A stretch of DNA of 64,000 nt from NCBI GenBank assembly GCA_036346375.1, contig CM070512.1:41152466-41216465 (forward strand), given 5' to 3'. The notes under the pieces are model-generated. The model saw nothing but the letters and a program-made list of their open reading frames with translations. It was not told the DNA's origin and ran no database searches. Made by a program: the position numbers and the translations under genes. The stretch is from Guadua angustifolia. Its lineage: Eukaryota > Streptophyta > Magnoliopsida > Poales > Poaceae. Below, one piece after another: positions 34,329 through 45,714 of this stretch (positions are counted from its first letter, which is position 1; each line of letters starts with the position of its first letter).

Positions 34329-35425
34329 CTATTTAGAAACACGACAAGCAATGATCTCATTTTGTAGGTTCTTGTAGAACTGCTGCAGATGGTCAGGCAT
34401 TGAAGTAATGTCCATTGTCATAATCCTCTCTTCCTCTAACATTCTCTTGAACTGTAATTCATTTTCCTTTATCTCAAGATTTTTTTGATCTAGCTGAAGC
34501 CTCTCTTTCTCTAGTTCGTACGACTGATTGAATCTTTCCTCTTTCTTCTTTTCTTTCTCTGCATCAGACTCCTTTTTTTTGGCCCAAAAACGGTCACAAG
34601 CCTCCATGTAAGAATCACTTCCACCTCGCCGCAATGCTTCTTTGGCTTTCTTCTTACCAATTGGTCTCTTGGGGGCATCGGTCTCAGGACATGTATTCTC
34701 AATGATTGGATCAATGCTACTATCAACAACGATGGCGGTGGACGTTCTTGGACTAGAATCCGTGTTTCCCTTTGGTTTTTTATTGGCGGCTTTTTTAATA
34801 TCCTCCATCTGCTTGCGCTTCTCATGCCACTTTGGTTGATTCCGCAAACTATTCCAGCAATGCATGTATTGGAATGATTTGTGGTCCTTGTCTTCAGCTT
34901 TAAACAAAGCCAAGGCTTGAACAAACTGCACATGTCAATGAAGGTAATGTATGAATCACAAAAAAAATGTAATCCTGTATGCATCAAAAAGACTGTCTAA
35001 GAACCAAAATTCATAAAAATTACCTTGCCTTGAAAAGTAATCCCACTTTGCCTTCTATCCTCAATCCTTGCTAGACATCCACAGAACTTGTTCACGTTCT
35101 CCTGAATAGATGTCCATCGATGCGATATTGAACTCTGGCTCCGATCTGATGCAAAGTCCTTGTTGGTGTTGTAGTAATCAAAAACTCTCTTCCAAAAAGT
35201 ACCACGAGTCTGATTTGTGCCATTCACTGGATCCATACTAATGTTCAACCATGCTAACACAAGCAATGCATCCTCCTCTTCACTGAAATTTTTTGACCTT
35301 TTCTGGTTTGGTCTTGATGAGGGAACAACGGGCGATGGTTGCTGCTCAGGCGGGCTACTGAAGTCATCCAAAGAAAAGTTATTGTTGTCCTCACTCATCA
35401 AGTTACTATAGTATCCTCCTTCCAT
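34329..35425 (-). CDS. Harbinger ORF1: Myb/trihelix-like DNA-binding protein, 332 aa, apparently intact
   Basis: Two exons on the minus strand, 35425-35024 and 34925-34329, join in phase through a GT-AG intron (CAAG|GTAATT ... GTGCAG|TTTGTT). The first exon carries an acidic N-terminus with PNQKRSKN and then a Myb/SANT (trihelix) domain: FSEEEDALLVLAWLNISMDP, WKRVFDYYNTNKDF and SISHRWTSIQENVNKFCGCL. The second exon contains CWNSLRNQPKWHEK, a low-complexity linker, a basic stretch and a charged C-terminal coiled coil ending IIACRVSK. This is the ORF1 architecture of Pong-like elements, whose partner is the DDE transposase and which binds terminal sequences; plant pipelines often list it as a NAM-associated C-terminal domain. 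The start is the ATG just after an acceptor-like GGCTAG. The partner transposase here is broken. Confidence 0.85.
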
Positions 35426-35439
35426 TGTCAATACCACCT

Positions 35440-37359
35440 AGCCAATACGACAACGTATCAACAGTGAATTATTAGTATGAATAAGCACTCAACAAATTGG
35501 AACTTTGGCATTCAACGGCTTGCTGGACAGATTAGGAAAACACATGTGCAAATCAGACTATGATTCTTGCATTTTGGTTGTACTGAAGTGTGTTGAAGAA
35601 ACACCCATCCAAATTCAAGTTTAACCCAAACTAATGGCCCTCATGTTTGCAAATGGACTTTTATCAGTCTTCTTGTACTTTTGAACTTTGAGTTATAATC
35701 ATAGATGGCCTGAGAACACAAAACATCTCAAATAAACAGATGACTAATGAGGATATCTTGCTCGGGTGCATCATTGCTGTGCAGGCTCCAATTGTTAGCC
35801 ATAAAAGAGGATCATCAAGCCAACGCACATATCTTAGTACATATGGCGTAGTGGTTACACAAGGTAGGTATATGAGCAATCTTCATAGTTATTATCTCAC
35901 AACACGAAAGCTGGAATCATAAGTTTACGACATACAGTTAGCGTGAAATTGTTTCATTAAACCCCGACCACTTGACCATTGGCCAAATAAGTGGATCATT
36001 AATTCAAAGTATAACTTAAAACTAAAAAAAAAGTCTACACTAGGCAGGCATACATGCATATATGGAATCATTGGTTGTGTCATTTCTGAGCCAGAACTAA
36101 TGCAAATGTTATAAACAACCAATTACACATTAATATCAAACATATATGCAGAATACGGCCCTGTTAAGCACATTAAAATCCTTTCTGCGCCTCTTTTTCT
36201 GAAGTCTTTTTGTTTCACTGAACTACTTTTGAAAATTAAACCTCTCAAAGAAACTTTCGAAAATTATAAAGGAAGTCCTTATGTTCTGCAACTACTGTTA
36301 TTCTGGATCACATGGCTTTCTGCAAGCCACCAACTCTCAGTAACCATTTTTCACATGGATTTCAGTAACCATTTTTCACATGGCTTTCAGTAACTATTTT
36401 TCAGTTCGAAATCTCTATTGCCATGTGAATCATGCATCCCGAAGACCTAGCTGGTTTTGGCTGTGCGCCTGTTTCCAGCAAAATGGTTAGGCTCCGAATT
36501 CCGAGACCCTGAACTAACATTGCTACATGTTGGGTGATATTTCGATAATTGGATTATCCTACTCCAACGTAATCACCTCATCTATGCACCATGAGTTCTT
36601 CAGACCATTGCTAAAATTTGACTCCAACGTAATCACCTCATCTAATCACCTATTATAATCACCTCATCTACTCCAATGTAATTCAAACAACAAAGCGAAG
36701 CTTGCCAAATGAGTTCTTCGGACCATTGCTAAAATTTGACTTACCATTATCATACCAACTACAGATAGGCATGCACAATTGAGAAAATAACTGTTCCAAC
36801 TAATATGATCCAAAAGTGAAGCTTCATGAGTACAAAGAAAAAGGAATGCACAACAATCTGCAAGGAATCAATACAGGCCGGCGATATACCTTTCAGAGGC
36901 GGAGCCGGCTGCGTTCGAGGCTGCAAGCGGCGGCGCGCCTGCACCGACATGCACGGTGCACCTCTGGGCTGAGGGCGGTGGAATCTGACGCAGCTGCAAG
37001 CCGGCCGCGCTGCTGGAGACGTCACCCTCGGGCTGCAGGGCGGAGGCGCGCGTACGGAATACAGCTCGGCGAAGCGTTGGGCCGCAGGGCGACGGCGCCC
37101 CTAGGTCTGCAGAGGATGAGGTGGGGGTCGAGCTGGAGTGGCGCAAAGAACACCCGCGCAGAAGATTTGGCCGCGGGAGAGGCATGAATCGCTGATTGGG
37201 AGAGCCGAATCGCTACGGGAAAATGGGGATGGCGCGGGCAGTTTTTAGGGAATGCGAAGATTTAGGGAGGAAGATGAGGGACTGTTGGACGCGGTGTTTT
37301 TTCGATCGAGCCCAAAATTAGATGTTTGGTATGGATATACGGGACTGTTGGAGATGCTC
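35440..37359. other. Upstream region of ORF1 and right end of the Harbinger element
   Basis: Mostly AT-rich. A GC-rich patch at about 36885-37190 near the terminal repeat could be the first non-coding exon of ORF1: a minus-strand donor-like AAAG|GTATAT lies at about 36893 and an acceptor-like TTGGCTAG near 35439. The frames across this patch lack family similarity. A word of about 20 bp (ACTCCAACGTAATCACCTCA) recurs at about 36560 and 36620. Confidence 0.45.
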
Positions 37360-37362
37360 TTA

Positions 37363-38060
37363 CACACGTTGGCATTCGCCAAGATTCACCGAAATCTTGG
37401 CTAGTTGACCAAAATCTCGGGCTTTCAACTAGAACTGAGATTTCAAATCTCGGTAGGAAGATAAAAATAAGTTGAAATATTTTAAATTGCTATAGTGATT
37501 TTAGAAAATTTCGATGAGATTTTGGATTTTTTTACTAGGATGATCACAAATTCTATCAGTTTTCATGTTTTTAGAATCGGATTTATCCCTAATTTTTTTT
37601 GTGAAGAATTGAAATATCTTTTCTGAGTAATGCATGTGAAAATTTTGTAAAAAAATATACATATAAAAATTATATATATCTCTATGTGTGTGCGCATATA
37701 CAAATTTTGCTTGAAAACATGATCGACTCCCAAGGGATATAACTCACAAAACAAAACTCCGGTTTGTGGTTTGAGATTGCTGGAAATCTGTAAGCCGAGG
37801 AGCAAAGCTGCGTATTCTAAACTTGCCTATTTTGCACTTGCAATTTTGGTAACCTATTCATTGGTTGATGTGCTTGCATATGGATCATCACATGCTGTCA
37901 GATATCTTTGATGCTAACTGCAAATTATCACATTAGCAACGGCAAGACATAAAGAATGATGCTTTTCCATTGATCAGTACTCAATTGAGAAACTCTTGCC
38001 AGCTGTGAAAACAAAACACTATTTTTCTGACAATTGCTACCTGAGAGATTTCCATATGTG
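37363..38060. other. No gene recognised between the Harbinger and LOB fragments
   Basis: AT-rich sequence without conserved frames. The stretch up to about 37550 has several CTCGG/AAATCT words but no clear repeat structure. Confidence 0.4.
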
Positions 38061-38084
38061 CTGAAGATCAAGCGAGAGCAGGAC

Positions 38085-38240
38085 GAGAAAATTGGTTATT
38101 TGCCACTTTAAAGATTGATCCTTTGGATTATGATGCCACTTGAGCCAATGACAAATGGGACCATCTGAGTCAATGAAATGTGGGTCCAGTGGCAAATTTG
38201 CGAAGCCACATGTTTGAAGTGGCAAATACCCAAATCTCTC
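38085..38240. mobile_element. Mutator-like MITE, 156 bp
   Basis: A 9-bp target duplication GAGCAGGAC stands at 38076-38084 and 38241-38249. The ends are inverted repeats: GAGAAAATTGGTTATTTGCC on the left against GAGAGATTTGGGTATTTGCC (reverse of the right end), both followed by ACTT. A 9-bp duplication is typical of Mutator-like elements. Confidence 0.8.
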
Positions 38241-38603
38241 GAGCAGGACACCGCCTCCGGCATCGTAGTCTCCGCCACACCATCCGAGCAGAGCGTCCCC
38301 CATCGCCTCGGTCTCGATGGCGCCAACACCAGAATTTATGCGCGCAGATACAAGTTCCTCCGCCGCGCTACAGAGTGTCAAGGCGGAGAGAGCCGACGCG
38401 GTGAGCAGCCTGGTGTACGAGGCGAACCTGCGGTTGTGCGACCCGGTGTACGGTTGCATGGGCGCGATCTCAACGCTGCAGCAGCAGGTGAACATGCTAG
38501 AGGACGAGCTGGAGGAGGTGGTCAGGGCCGAGATCTTCAAGCATGGGTACCGGCAGGCCGGCGCCGGTTGGGCCAGCCTACTGGACGACGTCCTGTCACA
38601 GCC

Positions 38604-38875
38604 CACTACTACAGAACCAGCCTTCACAACCGGTCTATCACAAGCGGTTAGGTGCGCACCGCTTGTGCTCTACGTGCCACAAGCAATTCATGGGCAACGG
38701 GCGGGAGGGGGTCTCTAGAAGCGGTTCTTGACACGAACCCTTTTGAAGTCCCATCTCTAGAAGCGGTTCGTGTCTAGAACCGCTTCTAAAGATCTAGAAG
38801 CGGTTCGAGACACGGACCGCTTCTATAGGTGGGGATCCGTGCGGTTCGTGTGTAGAACCGCTTGTAGAGACCCCT
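38604..38875. repeat. Left terminal and subterminal repeats of the CACTA element
   Basis: Alternating copies of AAGCGGTTC and its inverse GAACCGCTT, for example near 38640, 38665, 38718, 38760, 38779, 38799, 38814 and 38858. Such arrays bind the TNPA-type protein in En/Spm. The role here is inferred. Confidence 0.8.
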
Positions 38876-39455
38876 TCCCGCCCAAATTTCATTTAAACCC
38901 CATCTTCCTCCCGAGCTCGCATGTGATAGCAGAGTGGTGGGCCGAGAGCGCTTCATGGGCAGAGGTGCTGCCAAAATTTTCAATTGAGGCTATTAGTCTC
39001 AATTAATTGTTCCTAAGGTGAGTAACATGTTGTCGACATCCTTCTCACCTATATATTGATGTTTTTGTGCATTGGATGTTGAGAAATCATGTTTTGTTCT
39101 TGTGGGAATTATTAGTGTTTCTTTGTTGGCTTATTTTTTGTTCTTAAGGTGATATATTGTTTGGTGTATGGAATGAAATGCAATAAATGTGAAATGATGA
39201 AAAATTACAAAGGTGGGGAAAAGGTAAAAAATAATTTTTATTTAGTAAAATTAAAATGCGGAATGATAGAAAAGGTTTGCATGAACATGTAACAATTAAT
39301 TAGTTTTATTTTTTAAAAAATGCAGCAGGATTAGAAATAATTAGTTGGCTTTAGTTAAAAGAATACAGAATGATTAAAAAAATACAAAAATATTAGACAT
39401 AGTTAGCTTTAATTAAATATCGCGATAGATGTTGTTATTATTTTTATTGGTGTAG

Positions 39456-42400
39456 ATGAACCGGCAATGGATGTACAATGCGGACCGTCGGTCAAGAGAG
39501 TTCAAAGATGGCATGAAGGAGTTTCTCGACGCGGCCGTTGCATTCTTGCCTCCAGGAAGCTTCATACGTTGTTCGTGCGTAGACTGCAAGAATGAGAAGG
39601 AGCACTCGGAACGATGGATGGTTATGAGGCATGTGATCACGAGAGGTTTCATGGCAAACTATACCTGTTGGACCCACCATGGCGAAATAGAGGCGATTCG
39701 ACAGGAAGACGATGAAGAAGACGAAGAAGAGGAAGATAGAGCCAACAGTATGCCGGACACCACTCAATACGGGTCCGTGGAAGATACAGTCGACGAGTTT
39801 GGCGATGATGAGCTAGATCAGATGCTCCATGACGGAGAGGGAGAGTTCACAGAGGAAAGACAATACAAGAAGTTTCAGAGCATGGTAGAGGACCACAGAA
39901 CTGCTTTGTACCCAAACTGTGGACATGACCACAAAAAGTCACAGATTATATCGAACTCATGCAATGGAAGGCCACAAACAAAGGTGTCGATAAGGCATTC
40001 AATGGTTTGTTATCAATCATAAAGAAGTTGCTTCCTAAGGTAACACTCTACCCGAATCCACGATGAAGCGAAGCGAGTCCTCCGCCCTTTAGGATTGCAA
40101 GTACGGAAGATACACGATGTCGTAACGATTGTATCCTGTATCGCAATGAGTATGCCGATTTCGAGGTTTGTCCAAGCAGCGAAGAATCCCAGATAAGGTG
40201 CAGCGTGACGATCTAGGTGAATTAGATGGGAATCGACGAAGAAGAGAACTCCACCTAAAGTATTGTGGTATTTCCGCTGATCCCCGCTGAAGCATCTGCT
40301 TGTTAACGAAGGTCATGCCAAGATGATGCGCTGGCATGAAGAAGAGCGTAAGGAAGACGGGATGCTTAGACACCTCAGAGATGGCTCGCAGTGGAGGAAA
40401 GTCGATCGGCTTACCCGAACTTTGCAAATGAGGTCGAAACATAAGGTTTGGGTTGAGCACCGATGGGATGAATCCTTTCGGTCGCTTGAGCAAAGATCCA
40501 TAACACTGGCCTGTGACGCTTTGCATCTATAACATTCCTCCATGGTCAGTGCATGAAGCGGAAGTACATCATGATGCCATTATTGATCGGCGTCTGGCAA
40601 CCTCGAAACGACATCGATGTCTACCTGAAACCATTGGTTGAAGACCTTGTGAAGTTGTGGGAGGATGGTGTACGGGTTTGGGATGAGTACAAAAGAGAGT
40701 ATGTCAACTCAAGGCATTGTTGTTTGTAACAATCAACGATTGGCTCGCTCTCGAACTGTTCGGTCAAACTGTCAAAGGGTTTAAAGCTCGCACCAAAGCA
40801 TAGATAAACGGATCGCATGTACCGAAAAACTCTCTAAGTGTGTGTACATGGGCCACCGCAGTTTCTTCCTAGCAGTATGCTTTGAGGTGGAAAGGCAAGA
40901 ATTTAATCTGGGAACAGAATTGTGTTAAGCCTCAAAGATCGTAATGGGCGACTTGTGTTTGCTATGGTAAAGAATCAAAGTAGTATTTGGGAAGGGTCTT
41001 GGAAGCATACCTGTGCCGAACGAGGATGGTCATCCCAATACGGTAGGTCCCAAGTTTTGGAGGTTCGTCACTCGCTTGACTTCATGCACATCACGAAGAA
41101 TGTTTGCTTGAACCTGCTAGGCTACATAAATATGTATGGCAAATCGAAAGATACACTGCAAGCTCGGAAGGACCTTGAAGACATGGAAGTGAGGAGTGAC
41201 CTACATCCGAAAAACAAAGAAGGGATAAAACAACTTTTTCTATATCCTGCGAGCTACACTCCAAGCAAAGAAGAGAAAAAAAGCATGATTGAGTGTTTGA
41301 ACAGTGTGAAGGTCCCTTCTGGATACTCCTCAAATGTAAAGAGACTCGTAAACACGAAAGAGAACAAACTCCAAGGCCTAAAATCCCATGATCGCCTTTG
41401 TGTTGATGACACAGCTTGTTCTTGTAGTCATCCGAGGTATATTGCCCAAGTGGGTGCGGGGACAATCACAAAGCTATGTTCCTTCCTGAACGCCATTTCG
41501 CAGAAGGTTGTCGAACCAGTTAAACTGCCTAAGTTGGAGACTAATGTGGTACAAAGTTTGGTTAGCCTCGAGATGATCTTTCCTCCTGCATTCTTTGATA
41601 TCATGGTTCATCTCACCGCTCACCTTGTCAAGGAGATAGGTATCCTCGACCAAAGTATCCGCACAACATGCTCCCTTTCGAGAGGTACATGAGTGTCCGA
41701 AGAAGTACGTCCGTAATCGTCAAGGTCCGGACGGCCGCATTGCCGAGGGCTACGTGACGGAGGAGGTGATAGAGTTTTGTGTTGATTACATGAATGATCT
41801 AAATCCTATCGGCGTCCCCATATCACGACACGAGGGAGGCTACGGGCAAAGGACAATAGGAAGGCAATCGGTTGCATGCAATGATCTTGTTGCATTCAAG
41901 CAAGCACATTTCACTGCTCAAGCAATCAACTATAGTCGCCCCTATGTCCTTCAAAGACAAGAGTGTCCTACGCCGCGAGTTCACAGGAAGACAGAGAGTT
42001 GGATAACCCTCAAGCACATGGATTCTTTCTGGTGGCTCTGTATACATCCTTGAGGAAGGGTCAAACGATGAACTATTGCAACGCTTGGCTCGGGGACCAT
42101 CACAAGAAATCGTGACATTCAAGGGGTATGAGATCAATGGTTACACATTCTATACCAGATCCCAGGGTAACAGGAGCACCAACCAGAACAGCGGTGTCCA
42201 TATAGACACCGAAGACAATAGCGGCAGGTTGGACACATATTATGGTTTCATAGAAGAAATATGTGAGCTTGACTATGGACCTCTGAAGGTCCCTCTATTT
42301 AAGTGTTAATGGGTCAAGCTGACTCCAAACGGTGTGAAGGTCGACAAATACGGCATAACAACCGTGGATCTCACAGAAATCGGCTATAGGCGCGAACCGT

Positions 42401-42680
42401 TTGTTCTCGCGAATGATGTGATCCAGGTCTTCTATGTAATGGACATGTCAAGCAAACCTAAAAAGCGTATGACAAGCAAAAGGTAATGCCAAAGCGACAT
42501 GTGGTTCTCCAAGGCAAACGAAGGATTGTAGGAGTTGAGAACGTCACCGACGAGGAAGAGTATGGTTAGTTCGACGAGCTCCCTCCTTTTACAGTTGATG
42601 TCGACATAAACGCCCTGCGTGATGATGATGTCGATGCTCCTTACATACGCCACGATCATAACGGCGAACAATTGTAAAGA
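39456..42680 (+). pseudogene. TNPD-type CACTA transposase, decayed
   Basis: The first frame (39456-40022) starts MNRQWMYNADRRSREFKDGM and contains FIRCSCVDCKN, the plant transposase-associated domain, followed by an acidic linker and ALYPNCGHDHKKS. Downstream pieces lie in different frames but in the family order: KIH and CILYRNEYADFEVCP (about 40100-40165), MMRWHEEERKEDGMLRHLRD (40323), HITKNVCLNLLGYINMYGKS (about 41085), a DUF4218-like part (IFPPAFFDIMVHLTAHLVKE, about 41575), then FCVDYMNDLNPIGVP and a DUF4216-like part (FKGYEINGYTFYTRSQ, DTYYGFIEEICELDY, GYREPFVLANDVIQVFYVMD). At least eight frame changes or stops separate them. The intact enzyme cuts the element ends; this one cannot be made. 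Confidence 0.88.
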
Positions 42681-42689
42681 CGAAGACTT

Positions 42690-43780
42690 AAGATGTACTA
42701 CTTGTATACAAATTATTTCATATGATCATGTTGATATGTTCATGTTTAACATTGCTTGTACATAATTTCTACAAAATTATTTCTACAAATTTTAAAATGA
42801 AAACAAAGCCTGAAAACCATTTGTACAAATTTTAAAATGAGAACAAAGCCTAAAAATTATTTCTACAAGTTATTCATTCATTCAGTTCACTTTAAATACA
42901 AATGACATTTATTCTGTGATTTATATCCACTCTATGAAAGGATCGCATAAATTTTAGCATACCTAAAAGGAAATTATAGACATACAAAGAGAAATTCAGC
43001 TTAGCATAGTTAGCTCATAAATTCCCATACAAAACCCCAAAAGCAAAGGTGAAATTTACACAACCGACATACAAGCTTTCAACAATTTGAGCACAAAGTT
43101 GTCTCATCGCTACTTACCTAGTACATCATATAAAAGGAGCAACATTACGATGATAGCTATATTAACTAATTTCTTTAGCATGTCCTCTACTCTTTCCATC
43201 CTTTCTTCTAGCTTTTTAATACTCTTGTTGTCATCGAAGCGTGGGATGTGCATCTCTCGGCTTGCAACAGATTAAATGTTACAAACCGTGAGCCATCATC
43301 ACTTGGCAAAGAAATCTTCTTAGAATGCAGCAATTTGCATTGCAAGATTTTCAACACCATGGCTGGCTTTATCATCCCACTGCCAATACCGACATGCTGT
43401 GCCCTTCAAATAGAAAGAATGGAACGGAAGGTGAAAGTCAACGAATATGAACAAATGAATAACTTCAAAAACTTACCGACATATTCAACACTTCATGAAC
43501 ACTGGGATGGATTCTTGGATGTATGGGAGGTGAACACATTTACAGATCTCCGCATCGAGGACACGATAGCTTCATCCGCAATGCCTCTAGTTGTCTCTTC
43601 GTCTCGCCATTTGATGAAGTCGTCGACATGAATTAATAGCTTCAAAGAGTTAAACAAATTAGCATCAACAATATTTTTTCATTACTCCAACATCAACATA
43701 TCAACAAAACTCCTTGTGGGCATTTCACCGAACACCTTGTGGGCATGAAAATAGAGAGCAGGAGGGAGCGCATGACAGAG
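42690..43780. other. CACTA interior downstream of TNPD, no gene recognised
   Basis: AT-rich sequence with an inexact duplication of CTACAAATTTTAAAATGA-type words near 42770 and 42820. The frame at 43248-43631 shows no family resemblance. It probably includes the 3' UTR of TNPD. Confidence 0.4.
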
Positions 43781-43924
43781 AGGAGGCGCTCGGGGACTTA
43801 GAAAATTTGAAGGTGTGGGAGAGTGCATGTGGGGACTTATAGAATTAGCTCTACCCACTTCAAGGGTCTCTACAAGCGGTTCGTAATACCAACCGCTTGT
43901 AGATGGTAGTTCTACAGTGCAGCA

Positions 43925-44012
43925 AAAAAAAAGAATGGCAAGGGGGCGTGAGCGGGGTTTGAACCGGGGCGGACGAGCCCGCACACTCAAACGCCACGCG
44001 CTAGCCAGGGGG
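43925..44012 (-). other. tRNA-like sequence (A-box/B-box pair)
   Basis: The minus strand has an A-box-like TGGCTAGCGCGTGGCG (about 44007-43992) and a good B box GGTTCAAACCC (about 43967-43957), the order and spacing of an internal Pol III promoter. I do not see a complete cloverleaf, so it is at most a tRNA-derived remnant or SINE-like piece. Confidence 0.35.
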
Positions 44013-44308
44013 AAGAAAGAGATCTTATCGAACGATATGGGCACCGTATTGTTTTGAATGTTATCCGTTAGCACTTTTACAAGCGTTGGTATTAATAGCC
44101 GCTAGAAGCTTATGCCTACAAGCGGTTGATAATACTAACCGCTTGCATAGGGCCTTTCACACTCCCGCCCATCCATGCGTTCTACAAGCGGTTAGTATTA
44201 TTAACCGCTTGTAGAAGTCCACTTTACAAGCGGTTTGTAATACCAACCGCTTGTAGAGCACTTCTACAAGCGGTTGTTATTACCAACCACTTGTAGAAGT
44301 GGGTGCCC

Positions 44309-44316
44309 TATATAAA
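44309..44316 (+). promoter_or_regulatory. TATA box upstream of the second CACTA gene
   Basis: TATATAAA lies right after the last subterminal motif, followed by a pyrimidine-rich leader (CCCGCTCTTCCTCACACCCC). This is a typical plant core promoter for the TNPA-side transcript. Confidence 0.55.
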
Positions 44317-44399
44317 GTCGATACTCCCCGCTCTTCCTCACACCCCAAATTTTCTAAGTCCCCGCGCTTCCTCACACCCCAAAATTTTCAAGTCTCAGT

Positions 44400-45339
44400 G
44401 CCGCCGCCTCCGTCGAGACCCCGCGCCGACGCAACCTCGCCGTATCCGCCACCTCGCCATCGCCTCCTTGCCACCGCCGACGCCGCCCGCCATTCCACCT
44501 GGAGGACCGAGTAGAGTTGCTCACACCTCCTCCTCCTCTCTAACCCATCGCCTGCAAGGTGTTCAAGAAATGTCGAGGAGCGGTCCAGCTAGGCTGGGTG
44601 CCAGGGTCTAGAGCAAGAAGGAGGGAGTGAGGAAGAAGGAAGGAGTGAGGAAGAAGGGCTGGTTTGGATGATTTTGACTTTGTGTGGTTTGCTCTGCTTG
44701 GGAAGAATCGAGCCGCAAGGCCAGTCTTGGCCTTGGGTGGATTTGGGGAAATGAGGGTGTGGGGGAGTGTTGGACTAGGGATGGGCTTCGGCTGGCTTCC
44801 CTTTTTAACGATAGTGATTTCATCTTTTACTATGTGAGGTTCATGTACTGTAGGATATTTTGGCTCAATTTGGAGCATGGCTATGGCTACCCTATGAATA
44901 CAAGTTTGGACTGGATGATCACAAGTTTTGTATTATCTTTGTTTTTAATCGATACTTTTGTAAATTGTGTTGTATAAGTTTGTATGACACTATTTTAGTG
45001 AATAGAGATAATAATCATTCTTTGTTGTAGTAGGTATTTGTATAAATTGTGATATATGAATATATGTATGACCTTTTGTTATTGAGATGGAAATGAAGCT
45101 TGATCTTTATTGAAAGATTTACTTATATGTGCCATTAACTTTGTTAATAACCTCGCTTTTGCTACTAATCTTTTAGGTTGTTTCATCCTATCTCCTTAAA
45201 AGGATTCTATCCTGAAATCTGCTTTACGTAAATCATTCTTCTTCCACGTGGCTTTGATACTTCCATTGACCTACATGTAATCACTTACGAAAGTGATTAC
45301 TACTACGATGAGAGCACCGATTTAGTGATTTTCCTTTCA

Positions 45340-45401
<62 letters not shown>

Positions 45402-45714
45402 TCCGCTGATTTTTATAAGGCAAGAGTTAGAGGGACAAAAATATACTTCGCTGATTTTTATAAGGCACGGTTTGAGTTGGGTAATTCCTTTTTATAATAC
45501 TTTGTTCATAGCTACAATATACATATATAACAACGCTAAACCAAGTCTTAGATTTACACATAAGTACGTCTGGACAACAATAACCCTACTAAAGGTAATA
45601 TTCACACCACAACCGTGGAAATTTGTTGCAACCTACTATGCTTTCAAACTCGAATTGTTCTCGACAATCTTGTCTTTATATATAATCTAAGCCTCGAGCT
45701 TTGCTCTACTCTAG
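44400..45714. other. Leader/intron region of the second CACTA gene
   Basis: A GC-rich leader (to about 44640) gives way to AT-rich sequence that may be an intron before the ATG at 45715. It contains a perfect 10-bp-arm hairpin at 45278-45301 and the TA repeat that follows. Open frames in the leader show no family similarity. Confidence 0.4.
45344..45400. repeat. TA dinucleotide microsatellite
   Basis: About 28 uninterrupted TA units. Its length is likely to vary between individuals and between assemblies. Confidence 0.95.

Larger units (their letters stand above)
4335..37359. mobile_element. Pong-type PIF/Harbinger DNA transposon, split by a 27-kb retrotransposon nest
   Basis: Terminal inverted repeats match over about 19 bp: GAGCATCTCCAACAGTTCC at 4335-4353, and its inverse with one mismatch ending at 37359. 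The flanking trinucleotides are TCA (4332-4334) and TTA (37360-37362), close to the TTA/TAA target typical of the superfamily but with one mismatch. Removing 6448-33469 leaves about 6.0 kb, normal for Pong-like elements. The two expected genes are present and converge: a DDE transposase on the left (plus strand) and a Myb/trihelix ORF1 on the right (minus strand). The element stands about 200 bp upstream of the putative start of the lysine-rich gene. Confidence 0.85.
43780..44400. repeat. Internal inverted cluster of CACTA subterminal motifs
   Basis: ACAAGCGGTT/AACCGCTTGT pairs recur at about 43866, 43890, 44110, 44138, 44173, 44199, 44224, 44250 and 44266. The flanks mirror each other: the minus strand near 43850-43790 reads CCACACC..AAATTTTCTAAGTCCCCG, and the plus strand near 44338-44365 reads TCACACCCCAAATTTTCTAA followed by GTCCCCG. 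The cluster therefore looks like two CACTA left ends back to back. Confidence 0.65.

Noticed and set aside
36816..37187. GC-rich frames at the right Harbinger end (both strands)
   Set aside because: Arg/Ala-rich composition only; best read as a leader exon of ORF1.
45325..45690. Plus-strand frame of 121 codons
   Set aside because: Its start is the TA microsatellite translated as alternating Tyr and Ile; not a gene.
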